NCBI RefSeq assembly: GCF_001039355.2
Contig: NW_019774714.1
Coordinates: 267,093 to 331,092 of the forward strand
Length of the DNA stretch: 64,000 nucleotides
From: Lingula anatina
Lineage: Eukaryota; Brachiopoda; Lingulata; Lingulida; Lingulidae
Reading direction: 5' to 3'
Part shown: one piece after another, positions 14,401 through 28,200 of the stretch
How the letters are laid out: the number at the start of each line of letters is the position of its first letter
How positions within the stretch are numbered: the first letter of the stretch is position 1
Notes under the pieces: generated by a model
Databases searched by the model: none
Told to the model about the DNA's origin: nothing
The model's input: only the letters and a program-made list of their open reading frames with translations
Made by a program: the position numbers and the translations under genes

Positions 14401-14981
14401 CTTATTGCATCTGACATTGCCAACCCTTTAAGGAAAGTGAATCATGAGGAAATTTCTGATATATTATTACTTAATGTGAGTTTCTTATTGAATATTAACA
14501 AAGGAGTAGTGACTGCACAGTTAATATATTTCCCCCTTAAGCTGTCGGGTTTGCTGAAATTAAGTCTGTGTTTTCTACCTTAACCTCTTAGCTCCCTGTC
14601 ATTAATATGTCAGGCCATCCAAAAGGGCTGAGGAATATGGCATAGCACAACTAATTAGCTTAATGTGCGATGAATATTACGATAACACTGTGGCACCATT
14701 TTAATTTGCGTGTGTCTTGTTTGGTAGAGATAAGAAATGACATTAGCATATGTGACAACAATTGTGCTGGGTGTCACGCAGGACTCCTTCAGATTGGGAC
14801 GTTAATTGTGAGCGGGAGTTTGAGTGCTGTGGACTGTGAGATGACGGCCATATGTCTTCACTGATGTGACATAACCAGTGACATAGGATTAACAGGGAGG
14901 TGGTACCAGGTGCCCCCTGAATTATAGATATGCAACCCCCTCAAGGAAAAAATCATATATTTATTCATCACTGGCTTTCAG
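5202..14981. other. non-coding flank, no gene found
   Basis: I find no supportable gene here. The longest ORFs (149 codons at 12,254-12,703 and 133 codons at 11,309-11,710) have no recognisable domain. The region holds homopolymer and simple repeats: a G run with T-rich tract at about 5382-5440, (CA)n at 8402-8437, (TG)n near 13,208-13,231 and a T run near 14,085-14,102. About 9,200-13,500 looks less simple in sequence and somewhat GC-richer. That would fit conserved non-coding DNA around a developmental regulator, but it is only an inference. Confidence 0.6.
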
Positions 14982-17051
14982 GGGTAATTTTTGCTTGATT
15001 TATTGATAACTAATTTAAATACTTTGTTCAGTCTGTTTGTCGTCATGCTTTTCAAATGATATAACCTTTGAAACAATGAAATTGATCACAATCTCATCAA
15101 ATCAGATTTATTTTATGTTGCATAATAGTTTGGTAAGTTTATTGACAACTTAAAATGATGTGTGTGGGTTTTATTTTAATCTGTCCTCCATGAAAAAAAA
15201 ATCATTCTCAAACTTATTAAAATTTGATTTACTTTATGACCTACCAGGAAAATAGATAAGATAGAGTTGACCTAGTGTTGACTCGTTTAGCTACCAAAAA
15301 TTGCTTGAAGATGGGAGTTCAAAAAGAACAAAGGCAGTTCTGTATATATGACACTTAGACTGGGCAGATCAAGCTTTGATAAGACTTGCCCCAAATTGCG
15401 GAGAGGACTTTTAAAAGACCGCACTAAAGATGTAATTATCATCCTGATTCTCTGTTTTAAATGCAAAAAATGAAGTTACAGGTTTTATTTGCAATACCCT
15501 ATAATTAGCATTTTGACAAGTAAAACATAGATTATAAAAATCCAGTATCAAATTCTGCTGCTAAGACTATAATTAGCAGCTTTGATGTTTAAAAGATACA
15601 ACTTAGATTGAAAGTTAGTTCATTTACCAGTGTGTTTCTAGTGAAGCATTTTGGTTTTTTATAAAACGAGGGGGAGGACAGGACATTTTTTAGATTTTTC
15701 TTAGTCAGATTGGAAAAGTGACAAGATAAAAAGTTATAGAAAGGCATGGATTTGAACCCAGGCTAACATTTGTTACAAGAGTATATTACATTTTTTATTT
15801 CACCTTTCCTTGTATTACCTTGATGGTCTAGTTAACATCTACCGGAGCAGATAAACACAGCTTGCTTCTCTGCGCCTTAATGAAAATGCATTTTTATGCT
15901 GCATTCCAGCGTTGTCTTGTACTGATTTGATGATCTAATTAATTAGCATTAATCACCATTCTTACCATATGGAAAGCTACTTGCTCCGAGGCTGTTTGAT
16001 CCTTTTAACAACAAGCCTGCATCTGTCATCTTCATATCATCGTAATGAGCTGAATCTACAAACATAGCTGGCGGCTGCTCTTAATATCTGGTGTGAAGCT
16101 TTTGTCATCTAGCTCAGAGTACAGTTACAGATCTCTAATGACAATTACAGTTGACAAGATGGCTTAGATTTTAGGCACAGGGGAGACAGTACAGTTTTCT
16201 CCTGACCCATTCTATATCTTTTTTTTTCTTGCACTACTTAAATGCATTTGAGGCAGTTGTCTTAGCAATCAAGCAATATTAAAAAACAATTTCAGGCTAA
16301 TTTCTGTTTTAGAGTCTAGTTGTGTATTTTTTTTTTTCTAAGCTGCAATTTACAATTGTTGAAGTGCTTCAAAATAAGGATAGTCATACTTCAGTTTTGT
16401 TATTATAGTCTTCTGTCCAGTTGGGAACATTGATAAGTTGATGTAAAAAAAAAAAAAGCCATTTAGCTAAGAATGAAGATTTCTTTTAATCCTTAAAAAA
16501 GAGCCTTTGCTCTGTAAATGAGTTAATTGGAAAATGCCTTTAATTTAAATATGTGTTACTCCGTTTTTTTCCTTAAAAATTTTCAGTCTGGATGAGGTGA
16601 ACATGTTGGCTGGCATTTCCTATGTGTGACGCACTAGAGGTGTTATGGTTATAATAAATGGGTCTCAGTCCCTTTTCATGGTGGTCCTCCAAACAGGGGA
16701 TCCTCTCGCCATATTGTCTACTTACGCTTACAAAATACCTAAAGCAAAGCCTGGGACAGAAATTGTGCAAAGGTTTTAATAATCAAAGAATTGTCTAAAA
16801 TGTATGAAAACCTGTTTGTTGAAGTAAAAATTGCTTCACCCACACCCCCCGTAGTTGAATGTTTGCCCCCCTCCCCCCTTCCCCCCTCCCCCAACTTGTT
16901 GGGATTAGATTACCTCTTAAATGGCCAAAGACTCCTGTTCCCTATAATTTCCCTAATGTCCCTATACATTAGTATAGCTGGTGCCAGTAAGTACAATAAC
17001 TAGTGGCTGAATTGTGATGAATTGCCTGCGTTTTGATGTGAAACCATTTCA
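14982..17051. repeat. 2.1-kb direct repeat, copy 1 (probable allelic duplicate)
   Basis: This block recurs at 17,053-19,226 in the same orientation with scattered single-base differences. Shared landmarks are the 12-bp palindrome CTAATTAATTAG at 15,935, a C-rich tract near 16,863-16,892 and matching short chance ORFs on the minus strand. It ends at a single N. No gene is visible. Confidence 0.9.
15935..15946. promoter_or_regulatory. palindromic TAAT-core site (CTAATTAATTAG)
   Basis: A perfect 12-bp palindrome containing two overlapping TAATTA homeodomain cores, followed closely by another ATTAAT. The site and its flanks are retained unchanged in the duplicate copy at 18,008-18,019. It is a plausible homeodomain binding site, but AT-rich DNA yields such motifs by chance and nothing here demonstrates function. 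Confidence 0.25.
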
Positions 17052-17052
17052 N
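17052..17052. other. single-N junction between duplicated blocks
   Basis: One N separates the two copies of the 2.1-kb block, the same arrangement as at position 2633. It is consistent with an assembly join. Confidence 0.85.
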
Positions 17053-19226
17053 AAGGGTAATTTTTGCTTGATTTATTGATAACCAATTAAAATACTTTGT
17101 TCAGTCTGTTTGTCGTCATGCTTTTCAAATGATATAACCTTTGAAACAATGAAATTGATCACAATCTCATCAAATCAGATTTATTTTATGTTGCATAATA
17201 GTTTGGTGAGTTTATTGACAACTTAAAATGATGTGTGTGGGTTTTATTTTAATCTGTCCTCCATGAAAAAAAGTCATTCTCAAACTTATTAAAATTTGAT
17301 TTACTTTATGACCTACCAGGAAAATAGATAAGATAGAGTTGACCTAGTGTTGACTCGTTTAGCTACCAAAAATTGCTTGAAGATGGGAGTTCAAAAAGAA
17401 CAAAGGCAGTTCTGTATATATGACACTTAGACTGGGCAGATCAAGCTTTGATAAGACTTGCCCCAAATTGCGGAGAGGGCTTTTTAAAGACCGCACTAAA
17501 GATGTAATTATCATCCTGATTCTCTGTTTTAAATGCAAAAAATGAAGTTACAGGTTTTATTTACAATACCCTATAATTAGCATTTTGACAAGTGAAACAT
17601 AGATTATAAAAATCCAGTATCATATTCTGCTGCTAAGACTATAATTAGCAGCTTTGATGTTTAAAAGATACAACTAAGATTGAAAGTTAGTTCATTTACC
17701 AGTGTGTTTCTAGTGAAGCATTTTGGTTTTTTTATAAAACGAGGGGGAGGACAGGACATTTTTTAGATTTTTCTTAGTCAGATTGGAAAAGTGACAAGAT
17801 AAAAAGTTATAGAAAGGCATGTATTTGAACCCAGGCTAACATTTGTTACAAGAGTATGTTACATTTTTTATTTCACCTTTCCTTGTATTACCTTGATGGT
17901 CTAGTTAACATCTACCAGAGCAGATAAACACAGCTTGCTTCTCTGCGCCTTAATGAAAATGCATTTTTATGCTGCATTCCAGCGTTGTCTTGTACTGATT
18001 TGATGATCTAATTAATTAGCATTAATCACCATTCTTACCATATGGAAAGCTACTTGCTCCGAGGCTGTTTGATCCTTTTAACAACAAGCCTGCATCTGTC
18101 ATCTTCATAGCATCGTAATGAGCTGAATCTACAAACATAGCTGGCGGCTGCTCTTAATATCTGGTGTGAAGCTTTTGTCATCTAGCTCAGAGTACAGTTA
18201 CAGATCTCTAATGACAATTACAGTTGACAAGATGGCTTAGATTTTAGGCACAGGGGAGACAGTACAGTTTTCTCCTGACCCGTTCTATATCTTTTTTTTT
18301 CTTGCACTACTTAAATGCATTTGAGGCAGTTGTCTTAGCAATCAAGCAATATTAGAAAACAATTTCAGGCTAATTTCTGTTTTAGAGTCTAGTTGTCTAT
18401 TTTTTTTTTTTTTTTTTTTTTTGGTCNNNNNNNNNNNNNNNNNNNNNNNNNNNNNNNNNNNNNNNNNGAGTCTAGTTGTTTTTTTTTTTTTTTTTTTTTT
18501 TTGGTCTAAGCTGCAATTTACAATTGTTGAAGTGCTTCAAAATAAGGATAGTCATACTTCAGTTTTGTTATTATAGTCTTCTGTCCAGTTGGGAACATTG
18601 ATAAGTTGATGTAAAAAAAAAAAAAAATGCCATTTAGCTAAGAATGAAGATTTCTTTTAATCCTTAAAAAAGAGCCTTTGCTCTGTAAATTAGTTAATTG
18701 GAAAATGCCTTGAATTTAAATATGTGTTACTCGGTTTTTTTCCATAAAAATTTTCAGTCTGGATGAGGTGAACATGTTGGCTGGCATTTCCTATGTGTGA
18801 CGCACTAGAGGTGTTATGGTTATAATAAATGGGTCTCAGTCCCTTTTCATGGTGGTCCTCCAAACAGTGGATCCTCTCGCCATATTGTCTACTTACGCTT
18901 ACAAAATGCCTAAAGCAAAGCCCGGGACAGAAATTGTGCAAAGGTTTTAATAATCAAAGAATTGTCTAAAATGTATGAAAACCTGTTTGTTGAAGTAAAA
19001 ATTGCTTCACCCACCCCCCACCCCCTTAGTTGAATGTTTGCCCCCCTCCCCCCTTCCCCCCTCCCCCAACTTGTTGAGGTTAGATTACCTCTTAAATGGC
19101 CAAAGACTCCTGTTCCCTATAATTTCCCTAATGTCCCTATACATTAGTATAGCTGGTGCCAGTTAGTACAATAACTAGTGGCTGAATTGTGATGAATTGC
19201 CTGCGTTTTGATGTGAAACCATTCCA
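17053..19226. repeat. 2.1-kb direct repeat, copy 2 (probable allelic duplicate)
   Basis: Near-identical second copy of 14,982-17,051, interrupted by a 41-base N gap at 18,427-18,467. It runs out into unique sequence at about 19,226, whereas copy 1 is cut at the N. No gene is visible. The C-rich tract near 19,011-19,070 matches that of copy 1 with small length changes. Confidence 0.9.
18427..18467. other. 41-base N gap with duplicated flanks
   Basis: The gap lies at a long T run. The short motif GAGTCTAGTTGT followed by a T run and GGTC occurs both just before and just after the Ns, while copy 1 (near 16,311-16,340) has it once. The flank duplication therefore looks like an unmerged overlap across a poly-T stall. 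Confidence 0.9.
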
Positions 19227-22200
19227 TAACATGTCCAAATCTCTCCCCCTCCATCCAGTAACCATAGGCAAGTCCAGCTCTCTTCTGAGGTCAAACAGAG
19301 GTCAGTGAAGGGTCATGTAGGGGCCATCAGACTGACCATCTCAGCCACCAATAGATCATGTACATAGCTAAGTGTTTATAGACAATCCTAACCTTGTTGT
19401 TGTTGTTTTTGTTGATGGTGATAATTTTATTTGTAATGTTTGTTGTATGTTTATGCGATTAGTTTGTGGGTTGGTTTTTTTTTTAGGCAGCAGTTCAGTA
19501 TCACTGCCAGATAGAGCACCAAATAGAATTCTGCAACCTATAGTTGATTTTACACATTCTAGATTATACTCTGTTTTGTTAGGAAACAATATATTTATAA
19601 TTTTTTTACAATTATGTCAGGAAAAGTTTGATCTCTAATGAGAATTAATTTTTTTGTTCACAGGGTTTTGATAGTCAGTTCCATCCATAGCACAGTGTGA
19701 GGAGCTCAATTACAGCTCTCTGTTGTTGGCAATTTCAGAGTTTTAATTATTATTTATACATTATTTACTTATTTATTTATCTTATATAAATTGGATCCTT
19801 TTAGCCCCCTTAGTAAACCCAACTTGAGATATGGCACTGGACCTAGAGCAAGTCATTTATTGTGGACCTTTTCTGGCCAAAAGGGCAGTTCCTTCTGATC
19901 CGTGGACCTCACCCCCCACAACCCCCACCCACACCCACCCTGCTATATGTGATTAGGCCATCAAAGGTTATGTAAACACAAAAGCTGAAGAAATAAGTCT
20001 AAAACTAGGTTTTTAAAGCCTGTAGTCCCACAGTGGTACTTATCCCACAGTTATTAAAATGAGTTATCATTTTTGGTTCCACATTTTATGTAGTGCTGCC
20101 ATTATGAATTTCATTTGAGGAAAATAATGAAATTAAAGCATTTTCAAGCACTTTTTTATGCATATCGCAATGCACATTACGATGTCTTGAAAACGCTCAT
20201 TATCACTTCCTAATGCAACCTTTTCACCTGACTATTTTCAAAATATGAAAATAGTAATAATGTTAAGGTTCAATAATTCATGTGTGGAGCCATTTCTTCT
20301 TCAGTGAGACCCAATGAATTAATGGATCTTTATCAAGTAAAGGTCAGAGCATTTTAGCGGATAAAAGAGAGTGTTTATTATAAAGATTAATAATTACATC
20401 CAGAGAGGAAGTTGTCATAGGGGTTTGAAGGATCAGTTACCTGAAGACTGAAGACATTGTGAAGAGGGAGTTTTAATCATCACTTGAAACTTAAGGCAAT
20501 GTAAATATGCAGAAGCTTCTATTTCTGTTTTAAATTCCATGGTATTTTTTCCCTTTTATCATTATTCTTTTATGATACTGTAGGAGCGAATTGACTAGCT
20601 TTTAACATTGCCTTCCTTTTTCTTTTGGTGCAATGTAACTTTTAAAACGACAAAATGGTTTTGAAATGTACACACAACCACTTTCTTCTGTCAGTTTTAA
20701 TTAAAATTTACATTGTAACATGTAATTAATTTTGTACAACATTTTTTTTACTCAAGATGCTTGATTAGAAGACACAATCAACAATAGAATGGAATCAATC
20801 TGTATGTGTTTATTGGTTGGTTGCTGAAGCAGAATTCCCTTCTCTCAGCAGCTCCCTCTATGTATCTGTCTGACATGAATTCTTCCTCTTATTGGTCAGT
20901 TTCTTTCCTTTTATTTGTTAATGAAGGTTTAGAAAATAAGTGTTTTTTTGTGAGAAAGGGTCAAAGATGGAAATTTGAGTTATTTATTCACTTATTATTA
21001 TATTTTTTGTAATTATATCCCCTTCAGAGGAGATCAGACAATGCAGCCAAGATGTCCACAGGCTTGTAGGAACATAGGAAAAAAAGTAGGATGATAGTTA
21101 CCTGGAAAAATTCTGATGTGTCTGTCACACTTTGGTTATGTAAGGAAAAATTAATCCAGCATTTGAGGGGGGGGGGGTCTGAAAAGATCATACAAAGTTT
21201 TCTTTTTCTTTACTTCTTTTGGTGTCATAGATTTGCAAAAAAAAAAACAAAACAAAACAAAAAAAAAAACAATAATAGTAATGATAAGTGAATAAAATGG
21301 CATGGAGATGGAAATAATATTAGACTGAGATGTTTTTGCATGCATTAGCTCAGCCAGAGTTAATCCCAAGATTGAGAGGAACTAGCAAATCCAGAAAGGT
21401 GGCAATGTTTCAGTATTTATAAGTAGTTTACTGGTGTGTGCCAGCAATTGTTCCTTGAGTGAAAGATTTTGGCACACATGCAGGAATTATAGTGACAGCA
21501 CTGACTACTACTATACTACTACAGCTAGTACTACTACTACTACCACTACTATCATCACTGCTTCTGGTGCATTTTCATGCAGACCCATTTTTGTAACTAC
21601 AAGCAATTAGTCTGATAGGAAGTAACCAAGAGAGATCAAATTCCTATAGCTTTAAAGATGACAGCTAAGTTTCGGAAAAGAGTTCTAACATTTCCTTTTC
21701 AGGAAACCTAATGAATAATGTCTAAAGCAAAGCTTATGAGCATTATAAGGTAGAATATTTTACTCATTAGAAGCAAAGGTAGGAGTAAGTGTCCCACAAA
21801 AATTATTTGATAAGAAAAATGAGTGAGTCAAGTGTGTTGATCATGAGTCAACAATATTTTTACTAGTAATAAATATGGTTGTTTATAAGAAAGTTTGGAA
21901 TAAGCGAAATGTTTGACATTTATGAGTAATTACAGTATCACTGTCCTCAAGGGATAAAAGAACCATGAATATCTCTGTGTCACTTTTGTTTGCAACATAT
22001 GACAACTGATCTACCGATTTTTCTCATATGAAATTACGAATGACTTTTCATGTTGACATTTGACTGGTGCCATCTGATATATTGGGAAAAAGTGATTGTC
22101 ATAAAGAGAAGAATAATCATCGTCATTTCAATTGAATATTCATTAAATAGGCCTTAAATAACCAAATACGAGATGAGTTTTGTCTTCATTTGTTAACTAG

Positions 22201-25200
22201 AGGGAAAATCAGCCATTGGTTGATATTGTGGGTCCACTCTTAAATATCTTAACATATACTGGTACTTCACATGCCAGTGTGAAGATCAGATTATGAAATA
22301 TTTATGTGGCATTTAGCTCTTGGAACAAAGGAGTCAACTGCAACAGAGGAAAATGAGGCTGGGACTGGGCTTCTAATCATGTGGATTGGTTAGATGTATT
22401 TTATTTGAATTTATTTTACAACATTTATGAATTTATAGATAAATTGATTAATTAAATGATTCCATTTATTTATCACTTTTTATGTAAATGAGAAGTATTA
22501 GACAGGGCAGGGAAAAATGTTTATCAAGAGAAAAAACTCACGATCTTAAATTGGTTGAGGTCTTAATTTTAGCAGGAAGGAAGAATTATTTCAAGTTTGT
22601 TGAGGTCATGCGGCAGTCAAAAGGTAACATGCTGTCTTTAGTTTGACTCTTAATGATCTCGGATATCATGACATGCTGTGTTGGCCGTGGCCTAATGCAC
22701 TGAAATAATAGGACATGACACCCTTTTTAGTTTCACAGGGACCATCGTATAATTAATACCACCCTATGCTAATGCCATTTCCAGACACCTCTAATCACCA
22801 AAAACTCCATTATATATGAGTGCAAAAGCTTTGATATATTTTAATATTTTCACCTTCAAAATTGATTGTTTAATTAAGAATTCAAAATGTGTTTCGTTTG
22901 CATGATGAGAGGAATATCTATAAGTTATGTAAATTTAATGGCATAGGAAGGCGCATTGAGGCTCTGGTTAATGGGGGCTATCATGGAATGCGAGCCAGCT
23001 AATGACACACACAATGTTTGCATCTACTTAAAATGTGGTCGCTTTTTTTTTCTAATTGTAATTCATAATTCAAAATATGACAGTGATGAACTGTGAACAG
23101 ACACTGTTGGGAGATGAGACTACATTGTTTGACTTGGTGTAACTCCAGGTGGACGCGTTATTTGTTTGTAACCACAGCCATTGACAGTTGACAGGAAAAG
23201 ACAACAAAAAAAAGGTGTGGACATTTTTTCCTTGGAGTCATGAAACAACAGAGCATATTCCACCACTTGAAGTAAGTCCTTTGATAACATGAGTGATATA
23301 TGATTTTCAAGTTAGCTTTGATTTCCCACTTCCCATCCAATTGTGTTTTTCTTTAAAAAAACATGATTGCTACTTGTCCTGTGAGACAGTATAGTTCTGT
23401 CACATGTGGGGACAATGACAGTGCATTCTTCCTGTGGCCAGTAGCTGAATGCATGGTTTTACTCTAAATGTGGGAAGAACTTTGGATATATTACTAAGGC
23501 TGTTTAGTTTGCCTTCTTAAGGGTATTGTGAGAAGAGGTGGTACTAATTCTTTCTCACAGCTCGCCTTGGTCACTGGACAGGGTATAAAGCACACCTACC
23601 CTAGCGTGACAGTCTGAAATGTATCTCTCGGATCGCTTGACCTTTATTTTAAAGTATGAAAAGCGCCGAATGGCCTCCAGCTCAACCCTCCGTAATGATT
23701 AATCTCGGTTCCAGTTGGATGCCTTCATCAGGCGGCATGCAATCACAGAAATGGAATTTATTGCTTTTTATTCCATGGAATTCTCGGTGCTTTCGCCTCT
23801 CTCCACATCTGAGAGGTTATAACCTTAAAGTGGCAAGGCAAATAGAAGAAATATAGTTCCTGGCCTATTCCTTAAGACTGTGGATGTTTAACCACTGGGC
23901 AGTTTCTATTTAAGTCTTGGCTGGTTAGGAGCCGTACAATAGGGACGAGCTAGGAAGTCAGTTTCTGCACTCTATTGAAATTAGATGATTTTTTTCGCTT
24001 CACTCAATTCACCATAATGTGGAGGTGTATATTTAAGGGATGCCTTTGCAAGTTCCATACAGATCTTCAGGATTTTGTGATTTTGTGTCAATATGTATAG
24101 CCACCTTTTCAAGCTTGAACGGGGCCATTTTATTTCTGCAGTCAGACTCCTGATCAAATATTGACATATCTCCACCATGTCCTGCTGGTGATATACTGCT
24201 TGAACAGCACATACTTCATTCTTCTGATCTTTAAATTATACTTCATAGCTGTCATATCTATGTAACTTGTATATATTTTATTCTGAAATTATCTGGGAGA
24301 GCATTAAATAACAGTATGTGTATTTTTTCCTGCTAAGGGATGGGGTCAGTGTATTTTTAAAAGGTAAGGAAGTGTTGAATGGTAAACAATACTTATTCTT
24401 GATTGTAATGCATTTTGGATAATTTGAATTTTAAAAAATTCATTGAAAATATTTTGAAAGATTTTTTTTCTTTTCTATATTGAATTGAAAGCAATAATGC
24501 AATTAAAGCTGAAGTGATGGTTTCCAGAAGTTTGGGCTGTAAATAGTTATATGGCTGCAAAAGAGGCAATTAAAATACAGAAGTTTCCACAAGTTTGCGA
24601 TAAGATAACAAAGACCTAGATTTCTTAGGACATTGTTAATTGATTAAAAACTAATATATAGTGTTATCGGGACTGCCGCAGCTAAGTCCACCATGGCGTG
24701 GGAGATTTGTTTTGTGGGATTGAAATATTTGTGCAGCTTTGCTTCAATAAATTAAGTTAGAAACTTATAAATCCTCAGCAATTTGCCCATTGTTTGGTGA
24801 CCACATTGGATAGCCCCGGTATGGGAGCAAATCTCTGATGACTCCAAAACCAGGTCTATGTCTTTGTGCTAGTGAGACTGATAGGTTTACAGCAGATATG
24901 GAAGTTCTTTACAAGTGGGGAGAAGTTAAATGCGACTAGAGCTGCTGAGAAATTACACGGTGTAATGATGGATTTTGAATTCCCTCGCCTAATAGTGGGG
25001 GCTACAAAACTGTTAGCAAGGGTCCCAGTGGACTTCTCGGGACAAGATATCACCGATGATTGGTTACTTTAAGTTGAGATGTCTAATGCTCGCATTCAGC
25101 ACCGTTTGTTAATGGTCATATTTCGCATGCAAAATTAAGTTTCTGTTGCAGAAATGTATCTAACATGTGAGAACTCCATCAGATGGGATTCTGAGATGAC

Positions 25201-28200
25201 CTGAGGGTGATTTTGTCTGCTGGTACTGTTCTGTCTTCTGTCCTTTTGTCAGCCATAGTTATTGTTGTTGATAATTCAGTAAAATTTGTGTAAATGCATG
25301 TTTCCCTAAGTTGAATGTTAACAGCATTCTTCCTCTGATATATCTTATTATATTTATATATATGTTACTCTCTTCAAACCACCAATTATTCCCCCCCCCC
25401 CTCTCCCCCAGCTGCATGCCTTCCTCCTTCCCCCCAGAAAAAATTAACTTGACACCAGTTATAGTTAGGGTGTTGAGCAGAGCCAGATTGAAATGAAATG
25501 AAATAAAAGAAAGGGAAGCTGAGGAACTTAACAGCTTTAAAGTTTATCAGTGTTATCTAAAGAATGCAATAATTCATATCTTGGCCATGTTGATGAACAT
25601 CTCGTTGTTTGTGGTGCTGGTGAGCATGATACCACCAGTTACCCACCTAAAATGACTTTTTTGGGTTTAATGACATTGTTTTTATTAATGCCTTTGAGGT
25701 ACTTTCTTGTCATTTGGAGATGTTTAGGTAAATGCATTAAAACATAACTATAAATTCACATGTTGATATGAATTTACACATGTTGGGTGGATGCCTGCAA
25801 AAGATGTCTTTACAAGTGACTGAAGGATGCAGTTAGATTTCATAGTGTGCAGGGTAAATCTGGCTCGATGCGGTAAACAAATTTAAAGGGATCTGTGTTA
25901 AAATTAAACTCTATTTTCTTTCTTTGCCCTTCATCAACAGTGCCATCTTTTGATGGTTTGATGTTTCACTAATTCTGAAAAAGAAAAAATTCCAATTGAA
26001 AATTGGTTAATTTTAATTTAGTTAATTTGTTTGTTTGGCAACAAATTGATTGTACATCTCTTAATATCTGAAAAAATTGCATTTCATTTACACCAACGAA
26101 TTAGTCTTTCCCACCATTATTAACTGTAATTCTCTTTCCTCTTCTCCCTCCCCCCATACAACCACCTGATGCTGCCCATTGTTCATCTTACCTACTTGGG
26201 TTTTGTAACAGCTGTAATTACAAAATAATTCAGCTACAGTTTCCAATTATGTAATTATTTACCTGAGCTACCACAGTGGCAAGAACCAGTTTCCCTGGGC
26301 TCTACAAGTAAGTTAATGTTCGGGAGGGGAAAATTATCTAAATTGTCTTTGGCAAACAACAGAAGGGAGTTTGTTCTTAACGAGTGGGGTTCCTCTTCCT
26401 CATTATTGGGAGAGTTAATAAGAGGATGGTTGCCAGTTCTTCAAAGGTCTATGGGCAAGGGGACAACTAGGTTTTAAAACAACTGCCTTATGGCTGGAAA
26501 AGCTCCGTTTTGAAGCAGAATTGGATCTAGGTTCTGTGTAATTTTTCAAAATGAGTAAACGTAGGTTTAAATAGGTCCATTTTTACAGACAACCCCCCTT
26601 AAAAAAAGCTGGTTTCTGTGGCATGCTGTGTTACGTAGGTGATCCGCTGTCTTAGGTAGTTTGATCAAACATCTGTGGAATATGCAAAACATCTATCATG
26701 AGAATATATAGAGAATTTGTAAACAAAGATAACATTTCAAAGTTTTTTATTTTTTCCTTCATCCAAGCCTCATCATCAGGTTATCAACACATCTTAGGAA
26801 TGATGAATTTAAACATTTTTATTAAGTTCCTAAACCCATTCTCTTATTCAATATTGCATTAATACCAGAGAAGAAATTAAATATTTGTAAAGAAAGGCAA
26901 CATGCGAACAATTTTTTTTTCACATTCTAGGTCATCTGAATTTTATCACCAATTCAATTATAAATACATAACTCAGGAAATAGGAATATAAACACAATTT
27001 TATTAAGTTCACAAAGTTCTTTGGTACTGAAATCATAAAAGTTATGAATTAAGTCCTGTCAGAATATGCTATGAATCCCCAGCTGTGCGAGTTAGTTATG
27101 GAACACTAACCTTTGAATATCACAGTATTTCTGCCATGGATTACATTTCATATTTCACATTTAATGACCGCAGGCAACCTTCAGGCCACTTCAGCCGAGG
27201 TCTGGTTTATAAGTCATCAACCGACAGATGACGTATTGGAATAATATGTAATTTGTATTGATGCCCCGTGCTCGATCCTGGAGATATATGTATACTAATA
27301 CAGTGGTGACTAGGAGGGACCCCGCGGAGAGAGAAAGAGAGAGTGAGATTGCCTTGGTGTAATGAGGGTGTGTTGAGCCGGGCTATCTCTTCGTGTTAGC
27401 CGTTATCAGAACATGACATAGGGGGAGAAAATCATTACTCAGTTAATGCTCATATTTTTCTCAAACTTGAAATTAAAAACAGCTTAGACGCTGAACCAAA
27501 AATCATTACAGTACTCGTTATTTATCTGTGATTACATTAAGATTAAAAGCAACCCTGATGTCTGCCTGCCAGTGTAAAAATCATTTTATGCTACCAATTA
27601 TTTTCCTATTGAATTTGCATTTTATTTTTTGAGAAAGTATTTTAAGACAACACATATCCCTACAACTTTCATTAAGAATCTTAAAATCTCTAATTATTTT
27701 GTCATTCACACACTTAATGTTTGGAACAAAAGTAATTATGTAGTGTGCCTGTTATGTAATTGTAGAAAATACTGTTTCACTTTGTAACTCAATTTTCAAT
27801 TTATTTGTACCTAGATTGAGAATATGAACAGAATTAAGTATCATACATTGATTTTTGGTCCCTCTCATGCAAACTCGTGAAGATGAAAAGGAGGTTTTAT
27901 ATGTGCCATTAAACTGAATATCTAAAAGAGACTAATTATGAAATCTTTCTCAAGATTTAGATAAGAAACCTAGTTAAACTCCTGCCATTGTGGTAAGATA
28001 ATTAATTACCAAATGTTTGCCTGGAGTTTAGTTTTTAAAGAAGTTAATGACTTTGTTGTCACTGACAAATAATCATGATTATGATGGTTTTTATTACAAA
28101 ATCCCATGATTAGAAAAACACATTGTATCCTGATATGAGCTAGTAGTAGGAAAAAAATTATATATTTTCCTTTCCTTGAAATGTGAAATGATAAAAGACT

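Noticed and set aside
15745-15775. Minus-strand GGGTTCAAATCC resembling a tRNA B-box
   Set aside because: The surrounding bases do not form a T-stem or acceptor stem and I could find no A-box at the right distance. At most a decayed tRNA-related relic.
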